A DNA stretch of 19,046 nucleotides from the NCBI GenBank assembly GCA_003135575.1, contig PLCG01000015.1, positions 14,309-33,354 of the forward strand, in the 5' to 3' direction. The position numbers and the translations under genes were made by a program. Source of the DNA: Nitrososphaerota archaeon (lineage in GTDB: Archaea; Thermoproteota; Nitrososphaeria; Nitrososphaerales; Gagatemarchaeaceae). Below the pieces are notes generated by a model that was given only the letters and a program-made list of their open reading frames with translations, was not told where the DNA came from and made no database searches. Shown in pieces: positions 1 to 6,564 of the stretch (the first letter of the stretch is position 1; every line of letters starts with the position of its first letter).

Positions 1-1
1 C

Positions 2-202
2 ACAGCCGCGGCTTCCGCGACGAGTTCGTCTACCGTCGTCGGCGCTAGTTCGCAATCGAGTCCCTCGAGTGCATCGTCGGCGAACACCCCGGAGGGAGGT
101 GGCACCAGTTCGTCCTCGAATTATGGGCTTGTGGCGGTGGTGGGAGTCGCCATTGTGATAGTCGCCGCCGCAGGGTATCTAATCGTGAAGAGACGAAAAT
201 AG
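2..202 (+). CDS. C-terminal end of a Ser/Thr-rich surface protein with membrane anchor (partial)
   Basis: The window opens inside this gene; 66 residues are visible before the TAG stop. The first ~45 residues are almost all Ser, Thr, Ala and Gly, as in an extended and probably glycosylated stalk. They are followed by a hydrophobic segment of about 20 residues (GLVAVVGVAIVIVAAAGYLIV) split here as GLVAVVGVAI then VIVAAAGYLIV, and a short basic tail KRRK. A low-complexity stalk, one helix and a positive cytoplasmic tail is the usual C-terminal anchor of archaeal S-layer-associated proteins, secreted binding proteins and adhesins. The ectodomain lies outside the window, so its function cannot be named. 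The frame is fixed by the stop and by the clear topology. Confidence 0.75.
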   Translation, partial: TAAASATSSSTVVGASSQSSPSSASSANTPEGGGTSSSSNYGLVAVVGVAIVIVAAAGYLIVKRRK

Positions 203-370
203 CCCGTCCAGGATTCTCGTGGTTCGGTACGATTTGTCCCGACTACTGCCGGCCGGTGGGGTCATCCCGCAAATGAGTTCGGAAAGTGCATTCCGTCGGG
301 GAGCGACTCGAAGCGCCAGCGGAGAAAATATCGGGTCCGGGAAATCTCTGATTGTCGAAGGAGGAGATGC
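203..370. other. Intergenic stretch without a supported gene
   Basis: Lies between two genes whose 3' ends converge. A 33-codon plus-strand ORF (273-374) overlaps the end of the neighbouring gene and shows no recognisable motif. No clear terminator hairpin with a T-run was seen. Confidence 0.4.
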
Positions 371-769
371 CTAGTATGTCCTAATCTCCAATGAGTTGCC
401 GGTGGGGTCCTTGAAGTACACGGACGAAGATTGGCCCCTTGCCCCTGGGGATTTGCCGGGACCTTTCATGTTGGACGGCCGGTCGTACCTGTCGCCATAC
501 AAGATACCCGAAGCCTGAATCCTTGCGAACGTTTCTTTGAAACTCTTAGCATCCATGGCAAAGGCGCAATGGTGTGTTCCCTGAGCCATTGGGCTATCTG
601 GGTCGCTGAAGTTCTCGAAGAATAGAATCGATTCGTCGTTGACGCGCACTGCATGGAGCCTCTCTGTCTGTTTCCCCATGTTCTCGAAGCCGAAAATCCT
701 GGCGTAGAACTCCGCCGACTCCTTTTTGTTCTGAGAAGGCATTATCGAGTGATCAAAGACAACTGGCAT
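371..769 (-). CDS. VOC-superfamily (glyoxalase/bleomycin-resistance fold) protein
   Basis: A 132-residue protein with the paired beta-alpha-beta-beta-beta layout of the vicinal oxygen chelate superfamily. Module 1 begins FDHSIMPSQNKKESAEFYARIFGFE and reads as FDHSIMPSQN then KKESAEFYARIFGFE; module 2 contains THHCAFAMDA and ends YFKDPTGNSLEIRTY. Putative metal ligands are His7, His66 or His67, and Glu128. The family includes glyoxalase I, dioxygenases and drug-binding proteins, so the substrate is open. The frame runs upstream to 877, but ATG at 769 fits better: it removes a tail unlike the family, and a CCTTATCG TATA-like box at 793-800 lies ~27 bp before it, as expected for a leaderless archaeal mRNA. 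No operon partner is visible. Confidence 0.82.
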   Translation of the reverse strand: MPVVFDHSIMPSQNKKESAEFYARIFGFENMGKQTERLHAVRVNDESILFFENFSDPDSPMAQGTHHCAFAMDAKSFKETFARIQASGILYGDRYDRPSNMKGPGKSPGARGQSSSVYFKDPTGNSLEIRTY

Positions 770-792
770 GGTCGGACCAGGAGCGAAGGCGA

Positions 793-800
793 CGATAAGG
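793..800 (-). promoter_or_regulatory. TATA-like box of the VOC gene
   Basis: CCTTATCG on the minus strand, centred about 27 bp before the ATG at 769, which supports a leaderless start there. Confidence 0.4.
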
Positions 801-980
801 TTTCGTGGCTGGCAATCAGGGAACGGACCTTGGCCAATCAGGAAGTGCAATCCACTGGCCCAAGCACATTTTGGCAAGTCGAATCTGCCAAGCTGGGGAG
901 TAAGAACTTGCTTTAGATTTTAAGATACGGGCAGGTCTGTTTGCTTGAAATGGCCAGTGCTTCAGAGGGCCGCCTTTCCA

Positions 981-1178
981 TCACTTCTCGTCGCTCAACA
1001 TTCCGTCTTTCCTGTCCTCGATTTCTTCTGACTCGTGCTCTTCCGACTCTTCCTCGGTCTCGCCCTCCCTCTCTTCCGACTCTGCCTCTTCTTTCGACTC
1101 GACGTCGGGCTCCGCCGCCTCTTCGTGCTCCTGCTCCACTGCCTTGGATTCCTCTGGCTCCTTTTCGCCGGCGCTCAA
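981..1178 (-). CDS. Possible small Glu-rich acidic protein
   Basis: A 65-codon reading frame starting at TTG whose product is roughly half Glu or Asp, with Ser and Lys making up much of the rest, and no hydrophobic core. If expressed it would be intrinsically disordered and strongly negative. Codon choice is mixed GAG/GAA rather than a simple tandem repeat, which favours coding slightly; the opposite strand is also open, which is expected from this composition. A possible TATA element (ATAAAT on the minus strand near 1213-1219) is ~37 bp upstream, rather far for a leaderless start. No family recognised; it could be spurious. Confidence 0.35.
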   Translation of the reverse strand: MSAGEKEPEESKAVEQEHEEAAEPDVESKEEAESEEREGETEEESEEHESEEIEDRKDGMLSDEK

Positions 1179-1405
1179 AAGTAGATATTATCTGGATTGC
1201 TCATTCACGCTGTATTTATGCCATGAACGGGCACAATCTCTTAGGTTCAAAGGCAGGGTTTTGCCGTCCTTTGGAGAGCATTCCTGTCGATTCTTTTCGA
1301 AACGGTTCCAGTCTGTTAAGACCTATGTAATGAAGCGAAGGTGCAAATGCATCTGGACCTGGATATACCAGACAGTCGGGGTTGGATTCGAGGGCTCCCT
1401 TTCCC

Positions 1406-1606
1406 TCAATGCTGACGAGACCTGTCGCCTCTGCTTGAAGCCCTTTTCTCCAATTTCTGCTTACTAGGTTCCTCTTTGCCTATCTCCTTTATGATTCCAG
1501 ACGAGGTGATATCTGGAGTGGCGTCATTCATCGCGTTCTGGCGACCTTCGGCGCCTCCACGTCCCACCCTGGATTTTTTCTGACGCTGCACGTCTGACTC
1601 ACTCAT
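1406..1606 (-). CDS. Doubtful small hydrophilic ORF
   Basis: A 66-codon frame starting with ATG, rich in Lys, Arg, Ser and Glu, with a basic N-terminal part (QRQKKSRVGRGG). No motif, membrane segment or family signature was recognised and no good promoter or ribosome site was seen. It is one of only two plausible frames in the gene-poor interval 878-1937. It may be noise, or a small disordered nucleic-acid-binding protein. Confidence 0.2.
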   Translation of the reverse strand: MSESDVQRQKKSRVGRGGAEGRQNAMNDATPDITSSGIIKEIGKEEPSKQKLEKRASSRGDRSRQH

Positions 1607-1937
1607 GCCAGCAATGAACAGGGCGCTGCATATTTGCCTTCCGTCGCCCGTCTACGAGTGGTTTTGCCAGTGACTATCTTGCCCGACAGTCGGGACGAGC
1701 ATGATTCAGGTGCTGCCCAACCTTCGTTTTCTCTAGCGTGACATGCATTCGGTACCAAAACGACAGCTCGACAGAACCGGCCCCTGTTGCGCTAGGCTCA
1801 GCTCATTGCAGGGAAGCGACCCAATTCTGTACATGCCCTTCCTCAGATGCGCATGGAGGACATACAGCTTGAGCCTTTTCTATTCCTATGCTCCGTCATT
1901 TCCCTCTTGTTAGCCATGAGGGACCACGTGGTAACGG
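1607..1937. other. Non-coding stretch containing repeat copy 1
   Basis: About 330 bases with no convincing gene. It holds the first copy of the palindromic repeat (1709-1774). A 39-residue plus-strand ORF from 1847 runs into the 3' end of the MBL gene and was not accepted. Confidence 0.4.
1709..1774 (+). repeat. Copy 1 of a dispersed ~66-bp palindromic repeat
   Basis: Matches 6455-6519 at about 56 of 66 positions (nine substitutions and one gap, counted by eye), with the flanks unrelated. The ends form an imperfect inverted repeat; the inner arms here are CGTTTT and AAAACG. Where copy 2 has CGTTTGGT/ACCAAACG, this copy keeps a shorter paired stem although both arms differ. This suggests the hairpin shape matters. 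It could be a miniature mobile element or a regulatory/RNA hairpin. Confidence 0.7.
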
Positions 1938-2666
1938 TCAGGCCAGACCAGAATTCTTTGCCTTGATCTTCTTGTGCTCAGGGAACGGTTTCATGGCATT
2001 GGATTTCAGATACCTGGTGAATTCGCCCACGGACGATGCCTGAAGTGCAGGGTTGAATCTTCGTTCGAAGCCAATCGTTGAAGTGGTCTTCGGGCTCATT
2101 CCCTTGCCGCAGACCGACCCGGCGTAATGCGCTGGATAAACCTCGACGTAATCTTCCAGCGAAAGGAGACTTTTGAAGATGCTGTGATACATCTGCTTTG
2201 GGGTGCCAGCTCCGACGAGATCCAGCCTACCAACGTCGCCCACGAACAGCGTATCACCGGTCAGGACTGCCCAGGGCAGTTTGCTTCGCGTCTTATCGAT
2301 GTAAAGCAATGACATGCTCTCCGTGGTGTGTCCTGGCGTGTGCATAACCCTCAACCTGAGGTTCCCGAGGTCGAAGACTTGATTGCCTCTTAGTGGTTCG
2401 AATCTGAACCCTACATCGGCCGATTCGTAGAGGTGCAATGGTGCCTTCGCAAGCTTCGCGAGCTCTCTCGCGCCTGATATGTGGTCGGCGTGGATGTGAG
2501 TCTCCAACACATGTGCGATCTTGGTGCCGCTGTGCTTTGCCAACTTGATGTATTCGGAGACGTCTTCCTTCGGGTCGACGACCACGCACACGTGCGCGGT
2601 AGGACAACCGAGAACGTAGGATGCACAGCTGCTTGCATCGTTGCGGACCAGCTTCAGAAACGGCAT
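1938..2666 (-). CDS. MBL-fold metallo-hydrolase (persulfide dioxygenase / glyoxalase II-like)
   Basis: A 242-residue metallo-beta-lactamase-fold protein. Metal ligands are all visible: THIHADH (His57, His59, Asp61, His62), the PGHT His113, Asp138 in GDTLFVGDVGR, and His180 in YPAHYAGS. The GDTLFVGDVGR plus PAHYAG pattern is typical of the ETHE1-like branch, in which the enzymes are mononuclear Fe(II) persulfide dioxygenases, and of related rhodanese-linked hydrolases; a glyoxalase II role cannot be excluded. No rhodanese domain is present. The frame extends to an ATG at 2678, but the TATA box TTAATTAA (2689-2696) is centred 26 bp before the ATG at 2666, so a leaderless mRNA would begin exactly there. 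The next gene is divergent. Confidence 0.85.
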   Translation of the reverse strand: MPFLKLVRNDASSCASYVLGCPTAHVCVVVDPKEDVSEYIKLAKHSGTKIAHVLETHIHADHISGARELAKLAKAPLHLYESADVGFRFEPLRGNQVFDLGNLRLRVMHTPGHTTESMSLLYIDKTRSKLPWAVLTGDTLFVGDVGRLDLVGAGTPKQMYHSIFKSLLSLEDYVEVYPAHYAGSVCGKGMSPKTTSTIGFERRFNPALQASSVGEFTRYLKSNAMKPFPEHKKIKAKNSGLA

Positions 2667-2688
2667 ACCTTTCTCCATTAGTCAGAAG

Positions 2689-2696
2689 TTAATTAA
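2689..2696 (-). promoter_or_regulatory. TATA box of the MBL-fold gene
   Basis: TTAATTAA centred at ~2692, 26 bp before the ATG at 2666. It selects this internal ATG over the one at 2678. Confidence 0.55.
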
Positions 2697-2793
2697 TCTG
2701 CATCCTTACGATTCGAACCCTCGGCATCAAGGATTCCATCCTCCGCTCTCACGTCCGCCAAGGTTGACCGCACCGTGCCGACAATTGGAACGG

Positions 2794-2800
2794 TTAAATA
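2794..2800 (+). promoter_or_regulatory. TATA box of the 2825 gene
   Basis: TTAAATA centred ~28 bp before the ATG at 2825, the standard archaeal spacing for a leaderless transcript. Together with 2689-2696 it makes this a compact divergent promoter region. Confidence 0.6.
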
Positions 2801-2824
2801 CGTCAGCGACGCTTATTTATGCTC

Positions 2825-3172
2825 ATGACGGTCGACTACAAGGCGCCCAACATTGCGAGGGAAAAACTGTCGCCGACGCTCGTCAGAGACGAGCTCCTGA
2901 AGTGTTTCGAGTGCGCGAACAAGCAATTCATGGAGGTCCTAATCCACCCTGACAGTGACCAGGCGCACAAGGCGCACGTAAAACAGTTCGTGACGGGGTC
3001 TTTCAAGACCTGTGGTGTCAGCTTCGAGAAGCCGACCAAAAAGGGGCTAGTAAAGGCGCTAAAACAGTGCAAGACCAACGCAGAGTCCATGATGGGTCCA
3101 CCGGGCGCGAAGATCATCAAAGCCCATTACGCCGAAATGATGACGCTGGTCAACAAGCTACCTGACAAGTAG
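2825..3172 (+). CDS. Conserved-looking small alpha-helical protein of unknown function
   Basis: 115 residues with no recognised family. The sequence is predicted helical by eye, rich in Lys, with four cysteines (CFEC in the first helix region, CGVSF, and QCKTN) but without the close pairing of a zinc ribbon. No signal peptide or membrane segment is visible, so it should be cytoplasmic. Two ATGs lie in frame at 2819 and 2825; the TATA box at 2794-2800 fits the second as the first base of a leaderless mRNA. It is transcribed alone, divergently from the MBL-fold gene. Good codon structure and promoter make it a real gene; its role is unknown. Confidence 0.7.
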   Translation: MTVDYKAPNIAREKLSPTLVRDELLKCFECANKQFMEVLIHPDSDQAHKAHVKQFVTGSFKTCGVSFEKPTKKGLVKALKQCKTNAESMMGPPGAKIIKAHYAEMMTLVNKLPDK

Positions 3173-3335
3173 CTCACGAGACGCTCATCACTCTGCCTCC
3201 TCGTCCAGCAGAATTGACAGAACATCCTCTGGAAATCAATGTGAACCTAGATGAACACCGCGGACAAGGAAGCGAAGTGGCCAGGCGAAGAACCTTCGAA
3301 GCAAGCACAACTCAAATCTGCTTCGTCGTGGATAG
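3173..3335. other. Convergent intergenic region
   Basis: Separates two convergent genes. A 36-codon plus ORF (3251-3361) overlaps the reverse-strand gene and was not accepted. No strong hairpin was noticed. Confidence 0.35.
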
Positions 3336-3665
3336 CTACCGAGAGCTCAATTGCTTCCTGATGATGATGACAAGCAGAAACAACAGCAGCCCGCCAACGA
3401 CGCCTGAGGTGAGACCCATGATGTCCCAAGCCTCCCACCTCGGCATGAAGGTGCTGAGATACTCCAGCGACCCGATGAGGATGAAGAGGGAGGCAGACCC
3501 GAGCAACGAAATCACAAGAGTCGAAAGGATGCTGATGACTATGCCCATGATCAGAATCCTTCGAAGGCGTTTCTTGAGGGCAGCCTCCGCATCGTGCACA
3601 GATTCCCTGAGAATGGCCTTTATCTCATTGAGTATCGCGTCGGCGACCTTGTCTACTAGCGACAA
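3336..3665 (-). CDS. Two-TM membrane protein of the phage-holin/DUF1469-like type
   Basis: 109 residues. The N-terminal ~38 residues form an amphipathic charged helix (DKVADAILNEIKAILRES...KKRLRR). Two hydrophobic spans follow, about residues 39-64 and 82-102, joined by a short loop, with a basic end IRKQLSSR. This helix-TM-TM plan resembles YqjE/holin III-like proteins that bacteria encode next to DUF883 proteins; the neighbour upstream is DUF883-like, which supports the comparison. In bacteria such pairs are stress-associated envelope proteins; here the role is inferred. The start is TTG at 3665. A TATA-like AAAGATTAAG (3691-3700) ~30 bp upstream overlaps the stop of the upstream gene, so it may have its own promoter as well as co-transcription. 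Confidence 0.7.
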   Translation of the reverse strand: MSLVDKVADAILNEIKAILRESVHDAEAALKKRLRRILIMGIVISILSTLVISLLGSASLFILIGSLEYLSTFMPRWEAWDIMGLTSGVVGGLLLFLLVIIIRKQLSSR

Positions 3666-3691
3666 CGAATCCTTATCTCTTCATCCAAAAC

Positions 3692-4033
3692 TTAATCTTT
3701 ACTTTTTCGCCCGAAGAGCAATCCGATTGCGACCCCGACCGCCAATGCGATCCCGACTGCCTCAAAAGGTCGCTCCTGAATGGCCGTCCTCCCTGTCTCA
3801 ATGGCATCGTCAAAGCTCTCGCGGGTGCTTTCAATACTCGCGCGCATGTCACTGAGCCTATCCTCCAAATCTGCTTTCAGGTCGCCAAGCGACTTTTCAA
3901 CTGCTACGACTGCTTCCGGTCCTTTTTCTTTGAGCTCGGTCCTAATCGCATCGATTCTTTTCTCCAAGCCTTTTTGCATTTCCCTTACGGCCCGGTCCGC
4001 ACCTGCCTTCGAATTTCTTGCGCTTTTGGCCAA
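3692..4033 (-). CDS. DUF883 (ElaB/YqjD-like) membrane-anchored coiled-coil protein
   Basis: 113 residues. About residues 10-85 form a long charged helix with heptad character (MQKGLEKRIDAIRTELKEKG, then SLGDLKADLEDRLSDMRASI), followed by the family signature ERPFEAVGIALAVGVAIGLL, a short Gly-zipper membrane helix, and the tail FGRKSKD. In E. coli ElaB, YqjD and YgaM have this plan and are inner-membrane proteins linked to stress and ribosome binding; that role is not shown for archaea. Start is TTG at 4033; an in-frame stop lies immediately upstream. A TATA-like CCTATTAGTA (4061-4070) is ~32 bp before it. It precedes the two-TM gene by 26 bp on the same strand. Confidence 0.78.
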   Translation of the reverse strand: MAKSARNSKAGADRAVREMQKGLEKRIDAIRTELKEKGPEAVVAVEKSLGDLKADLEDRLSDMRASIESTRESFDDAIETGRTAIQERPFEAVGIALAVGVAIGLLFGRKSKD

Positions 4034-4206
4034 TTATGTTCGCACATTCGCCTCGTCCCATACTAATAGGATTCCGAATTTTCCGTCCATAGCAATAACC
4101 TAGAACAATCCTAGATGTCGGTGCTCGTGCCACCAAGTTATCTAGGTTTATCTCGATCCCAGACGCCGGGCCCTTTGACTAGAATATTCCATCTGAACCC
4201 ACTTAG

Positions 4207-4464
4207 ATGGAAAGGACCACGACCCAAACCATGAGCCTGAGTAAGAAACAAGGGGAGAGAGACAAGGAAGCAAAATTCATTCTTGATAACGGGTTTGCCG
4301 AGGACGTCCCTGGGCACAGCCTTGTGCTGATGCCGAAAGGTCATGAGCTTCTGACCACGCTATCGAACTTGAATGCGGGAATCGATAACAAGTCCAAGGC
4401 AAGTAGCTTGTCACTCGGAACAGGAAACGGGCGCCGCGCGGTCGAGAAGGGCTCGAGAAATTGA
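4207..4464 (+). CDS. Small winged-helix-like partner of the KaiC/GvpD-like ATPase
   Basis: 85 residues. The centre (EAKFILDNGFAEDV..., then SLVLMPKGHELLTTLSNL) resembles the second half of archaeal winged-helix domains, where a pattern like 'L-x-x-G-hydrophobic ... hydrophobic-T-x-KG-x-ELL' forms the wing and last helix; the recognition helix itself is hard to see, so this is tentative. The C-terminal 25 residues are polar. The stop TGA overlaps the TTG start of the ATPase gene in a TTGA tetranucleotide, so the two should be translated together and act together. A TATA-like AGAATATTCC at 4181-4190 is ~22 bp before the ATG at 4207; ATG at 4231 is a second possible start. Confidence 0.65.
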   Translation: MERTTTQTMSLSKKQGERDKEAKFILDNGFAEDVPGHSLVLMPKGHELLTTLSNLNAGIDNKSKASSLSLGTGNGRRAVEKGSRN

Positions 4465-5894
4465 CTCCCAAGAAAGGCCCGAGGACCATGGTTCTCACGC
4501 ACGAGGGTCGGCAGGTGGAGGCCGACGGCACTGAACATTCGGAGCTGGCGGAGACCAGATTCGCCACCGTGCTCGGTCTGAAACAGTTCATGCAGGGTCC
4601 CGTCAACACTGTCCTGATCAGAGGGCTCGCAGGCACCGGCAAGACGACCCTTGCGCTGGAGATCCTAAAGGCGGCGGGTCAGGGAACAGGCGCGTACATC
4701 TCCTCAAGGGTTCCGCAAGCGCTCCTCGAGACCCACATGCCGGCGATGAAGGACACATTAGAAAGTCAACAGTTTCTAGATCTCAGGCTCGAAGATGCGG
4801 CGTCTGTGTTGAGCTCTATCATGCGGCTGATCAAGCCCAAGAAAGTCAGGACGGTTGTCTTTGACAGTTGGGATGGCATCGCCAAGGAATTGGGCAGTGA
4901 GGAAAGGTTGAAGGCCGAGAAGACCCTTTTGGCCCTCGCCCACAATTCCGGGGCTCAGTTCATCTTCGTCAGCGAGGAGCCCGGCGCAACGACCATTGAC
5001 TACTTGGTCGACGGAATCGTCGAGGTGGTGAGCGTCGACGAGCAAGACCGCAAAATCCGAGAGTTCATCATCCACAAGCTCCGGGGGACAAAGATACCCC
5101 AGCACAAGTTTATCTTCACGCTCCTGGAGGGAAAGTTCACCTATCTCGGACCGTACACCCCTCCTAATTACTCGAAGATGAGCAGGTTTGTCCAGAGGCC
5201 GGACATCGGCGAATCCTATTCTCTCGGGAGCAGGGCCCTGGACGGCCTGTTTGGAGGAATGACTCCAGGGAGGACGTTTGCCATCGAATATGATGAGGAT
5301 GTCCCCGACACCGCGCTCGGAGCAATAGGGTACCCTGCCATCATCAACTTCCTGTCGATGGGAAGGAGCGCGATCCTTCTCCCGCTACCCGGCGCAAACG
5401 ATGCGGAGACCAGCTCGATTTTGGCCAGAGGCGCCGGCGAAAGCGCAGTGAGAGAACGGCTCCGCATCCTCAACGTGCTCAGGACCGGCGACCCCAAGAC
5501 CACGGCATTGCCGGAGATCGCTACGCCCAAGGAGATCCACGAGGAGGTCACCAACGAGACGACAAAGCTGCGCGAGAAGTCGGCCGACAAGACCGTGCTG
5601 TTCGTGAAGTCAATCAGCGCCCTCGAGAACCTTTTCGCGTCGAACCTGGATTCGCTTCTCGAGGTGACGTCGCAGGAGATAATCACCCTCCAGCAGTCGC
5701 GCGATGCCCACATCTTGTTCCTGGCCAAGAACTCGCCCATCAGGTCGCGCATCCTCTCGATAAGCTCAAGCTACGCAAGACTGTACGTAAGGGACGGCGT
5801 CGTGCTGATCTACGGCGTCAAGCCTCACACCGGGATCTACGCGCTGCAGCACCTCGAGGACCCCACGTCTCCGTCTCTTACTCAACTTGTGTGA
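4461..5894 (+). CDS. KaiC/GvpD-like RecA-fold ATPase with one active and one degenerate domain
   Basis: 477 residues. Domain 1 (~35-225) has a clear Walker A at 55-62 (GLAGTGKT) and Walker B ending in Asp135 (VVFDSWDG). Domain 2 (~250-465) begins with the KaiC-like entry LDGLFGGMTPGRTFAIEYDE, but the place of its P-loop (~275-282) lacks GxGKT, so it should not hydrolyse ATP. A two-domain arrangement occurs in KaiC and GvpD-like proteins; archaeal members are linked to signalling and gene regulation rather than a proven clock. No gas-vesicle gene is visible, so the GvpD name would mislead on function. Start is TTG at 4461 within the TTGA overlap with the preceding gene; ATG at 4488 is an alternative. 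The coupled helix-turn-helix-like neighbour fits a regulatory ATPase module. Confidence 0.8.
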   Translation: MTPKKGPRTMVLTHEGRQVEADGTEHSELAETRFATVLGLKQFMQGPVNTVLIRGLAGTGKTTLALEILKAAGQGTGAYISSRVPQALLETHMPAMKDTLESQQFLDLRLEDAASVLSSIMRLIKPKKVRTVVFDSWDGIAKELGSEERLKAEKTLLALAHNSGAQFIFVSEEPGATTIDYLVDGIVEVVSVDEQDRKIREFIIHKLRGTKIPQHKFIFTLLEGKFTYLGPYTPPNYSKMSRFVQRPDIGESYSLGSRALDGLFGGMTPGRTFAIEYDEDVPDTALGAIGYPAIINFLSMGRSAILLPLPGANDAETSSILARGAGESAVRERLRILNVLRTGDPKTTALPEIATPKEIHEEVTNETTKLREKSADKTVLFVKSISALENLFASNLDSLLEVTSQEIITLQQSRDAHILFLAKNSPIRSRILSISSSYARLYVRDGVVLIYGVKPHTGIYALQHLEDPTSPSLTQLV

Positions 5895-6161
5895 TTCGAT
5901 TCAGAGGCTCTCTCGTTGACCGCGGCTCCAATCCGGAACCTGGTGCGTCGCGTGGTCCACCAGGGTTCGAACTTGTAGCCTGTGGAAGAAAATTGAGAAT
6001 CGAGTTGGGGCCGTCCCACCCCTAGCCGCTCTGCTTTTCTTTGCCATTTTTTATTCACCGTCTGTGGTAATGACATGCTGACCCCTAGATGTTGAACACG
6101 ATGCCGAAGAAGAAAGAGAGCACGCGCCCTTCGGACGACCAATCAGAGAGGCAGTGGCAGA
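5895..6161. other. Convergent intergenic region
   Basis: No gene supported. A hairpin with arms CCACCAGG and CCTGTGG (one bulged C) and a 14-nt loop lies near 5958-5986; it could end transcription of the ATPase gene, but no T-run follows directly. T-rich tracts at 6032-6055 are closer to the AbrB gene end. A GGTTCGAAC box here resembles a tRNA B-box but no tRNA can be folded. Confidence 0.35.
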
Positions 6162-6217
6162 TTACTCTTCAACGTCCCTCAGCGGCATCCTGGAGAACAT
6201 CCGCCTCAACCTGCTCA

Positions 6218-6406
6218 TCACATCGGAACACGCTGCCTCTCGAGAAGCACCCTCGCCCTCCTGATTATCACGGCGTCGTCCGTTGCCGCGAGTATCAGCC
6301 TCGTTCCGGGCCTCAGTCCCAGCCTCTCCATGACTTCGGGTGTCAGCTGAACGGCTCCCTTGGGCAGAACCTTGGTGACCGTTATGATTGGATTGTCATC
6401 GGGCAA
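6218..6406 (-). CDS. AbrB/SpoVT-fold DNA-binding protein, apparently frameshifted near its C-terminus
   Basis: The visible frame gives 62 residues with a swapped-hairpin AbrB domain: ITVTKVLPKGAVQLTPEVMERL then LGLRPGTRLILAATDDAVII; these match the 'G-x-hydrophobic-x-P ... LGL-x-G-x-hydrophobic' family pattern. Such proteins bind DNA as dimers and act as transition regulators or antitoxins. Its end, LLERQRVPM, is abrupt. In the next minus-strand frame the same bases continue as ACSDVMSRLRRMFSRMPLRD, then VEE and a TAA at 6162-6164, which looks like a natural tail; one extra base near 6225-6240 would join them. So the intact gene would be 6162-6406. Start is TTG at 6406; ATAAAGG at ~6441-6447 may be its TATA element. 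No toxin gene is adjacent. Repeat copy 2 lies just upstream. Confidence 0.7.
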   Translation of the reverse strand: MPDDNPIITVTKVLPKGAVQLTPEVMERLGLRPGTRLILAATDDAVIIRRARVLLERQRVPM

Positions 6407-6454
6407 GCGACGCGCAGCCTGCCCCGGGGCCTCCCGTCCTTTATGCCGTTGGCG

Positions 6455-6519
6455 GGTGCTGTCCAGTCTTCGTTTGGTCTAGCGTGAGATATATTCGGTA
6501 CCAAACGACAACTCGACAG
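6455..6519 (+). repeat. Copy 2 of the dispersed palindromic repeat
   Basis: About 85% identical to 1709-1774. Positions 6459-6478 (CTGTCCAGTCTTCGTTTGGT) and 6500-6519 (ACCAAACGACAACTCGACAG) form a 20-bp inverted repeat with three mismatches, separated by a 21-nt centre. The inner 8 bp pair perfectly. It lies upstream of the AbrB gene. No direct target-site duplication was seen. Confidence 0.75.
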
Positions 6520-6537
6520 TGTCCGTTGGCGTGATTG

Positions 6538-6544
6538 TTTAAAT
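6538..6544 (+). promoter_or_regulatory. Possible TATA box of the queT-queC transcript
   Basis: TTTAAAT, the best TATA match upstream of the transporter gene. It would place the transcript start near 6565-6570, giving a leader of some 200-260 nt. Confidence 0.4.
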
Positions 6545-6564
6545 CGACGTTCCTGGTGCCCAAC

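Noticed and set aside
941..1330. Arg/Pro/Leu-rich plus-strand ORF
   Set aside because: It is the antisense image of the Glu-rich tract and has no protein features.
2712..2730. tRNA B-box-like GGGTTCGAATC on the minus strand
   Set aside because: No matching 3' half of a T-stem nearby; it lies in the divergent promoter region.
4461..5894. Gas vesicle operon implied by GvpD similarity
   Set aside because: No gvpA or other gas vesicle gene is in the window; the similarity is to the general KaiC-like ATPase group.
5955..5990. tRNA gene suggested by GGTTCGAAC
   Set aside because: The T-stem does not pair on either strand, even allowing a T-loop intron, and there is no acceptor or D-arm.
6089..6235. 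Plus-strand protein-like reading (for example SGILENIRLNLL)
   Set aside because: It is the complement of the probable AbrB C-terminal tail and lacks a start codon.
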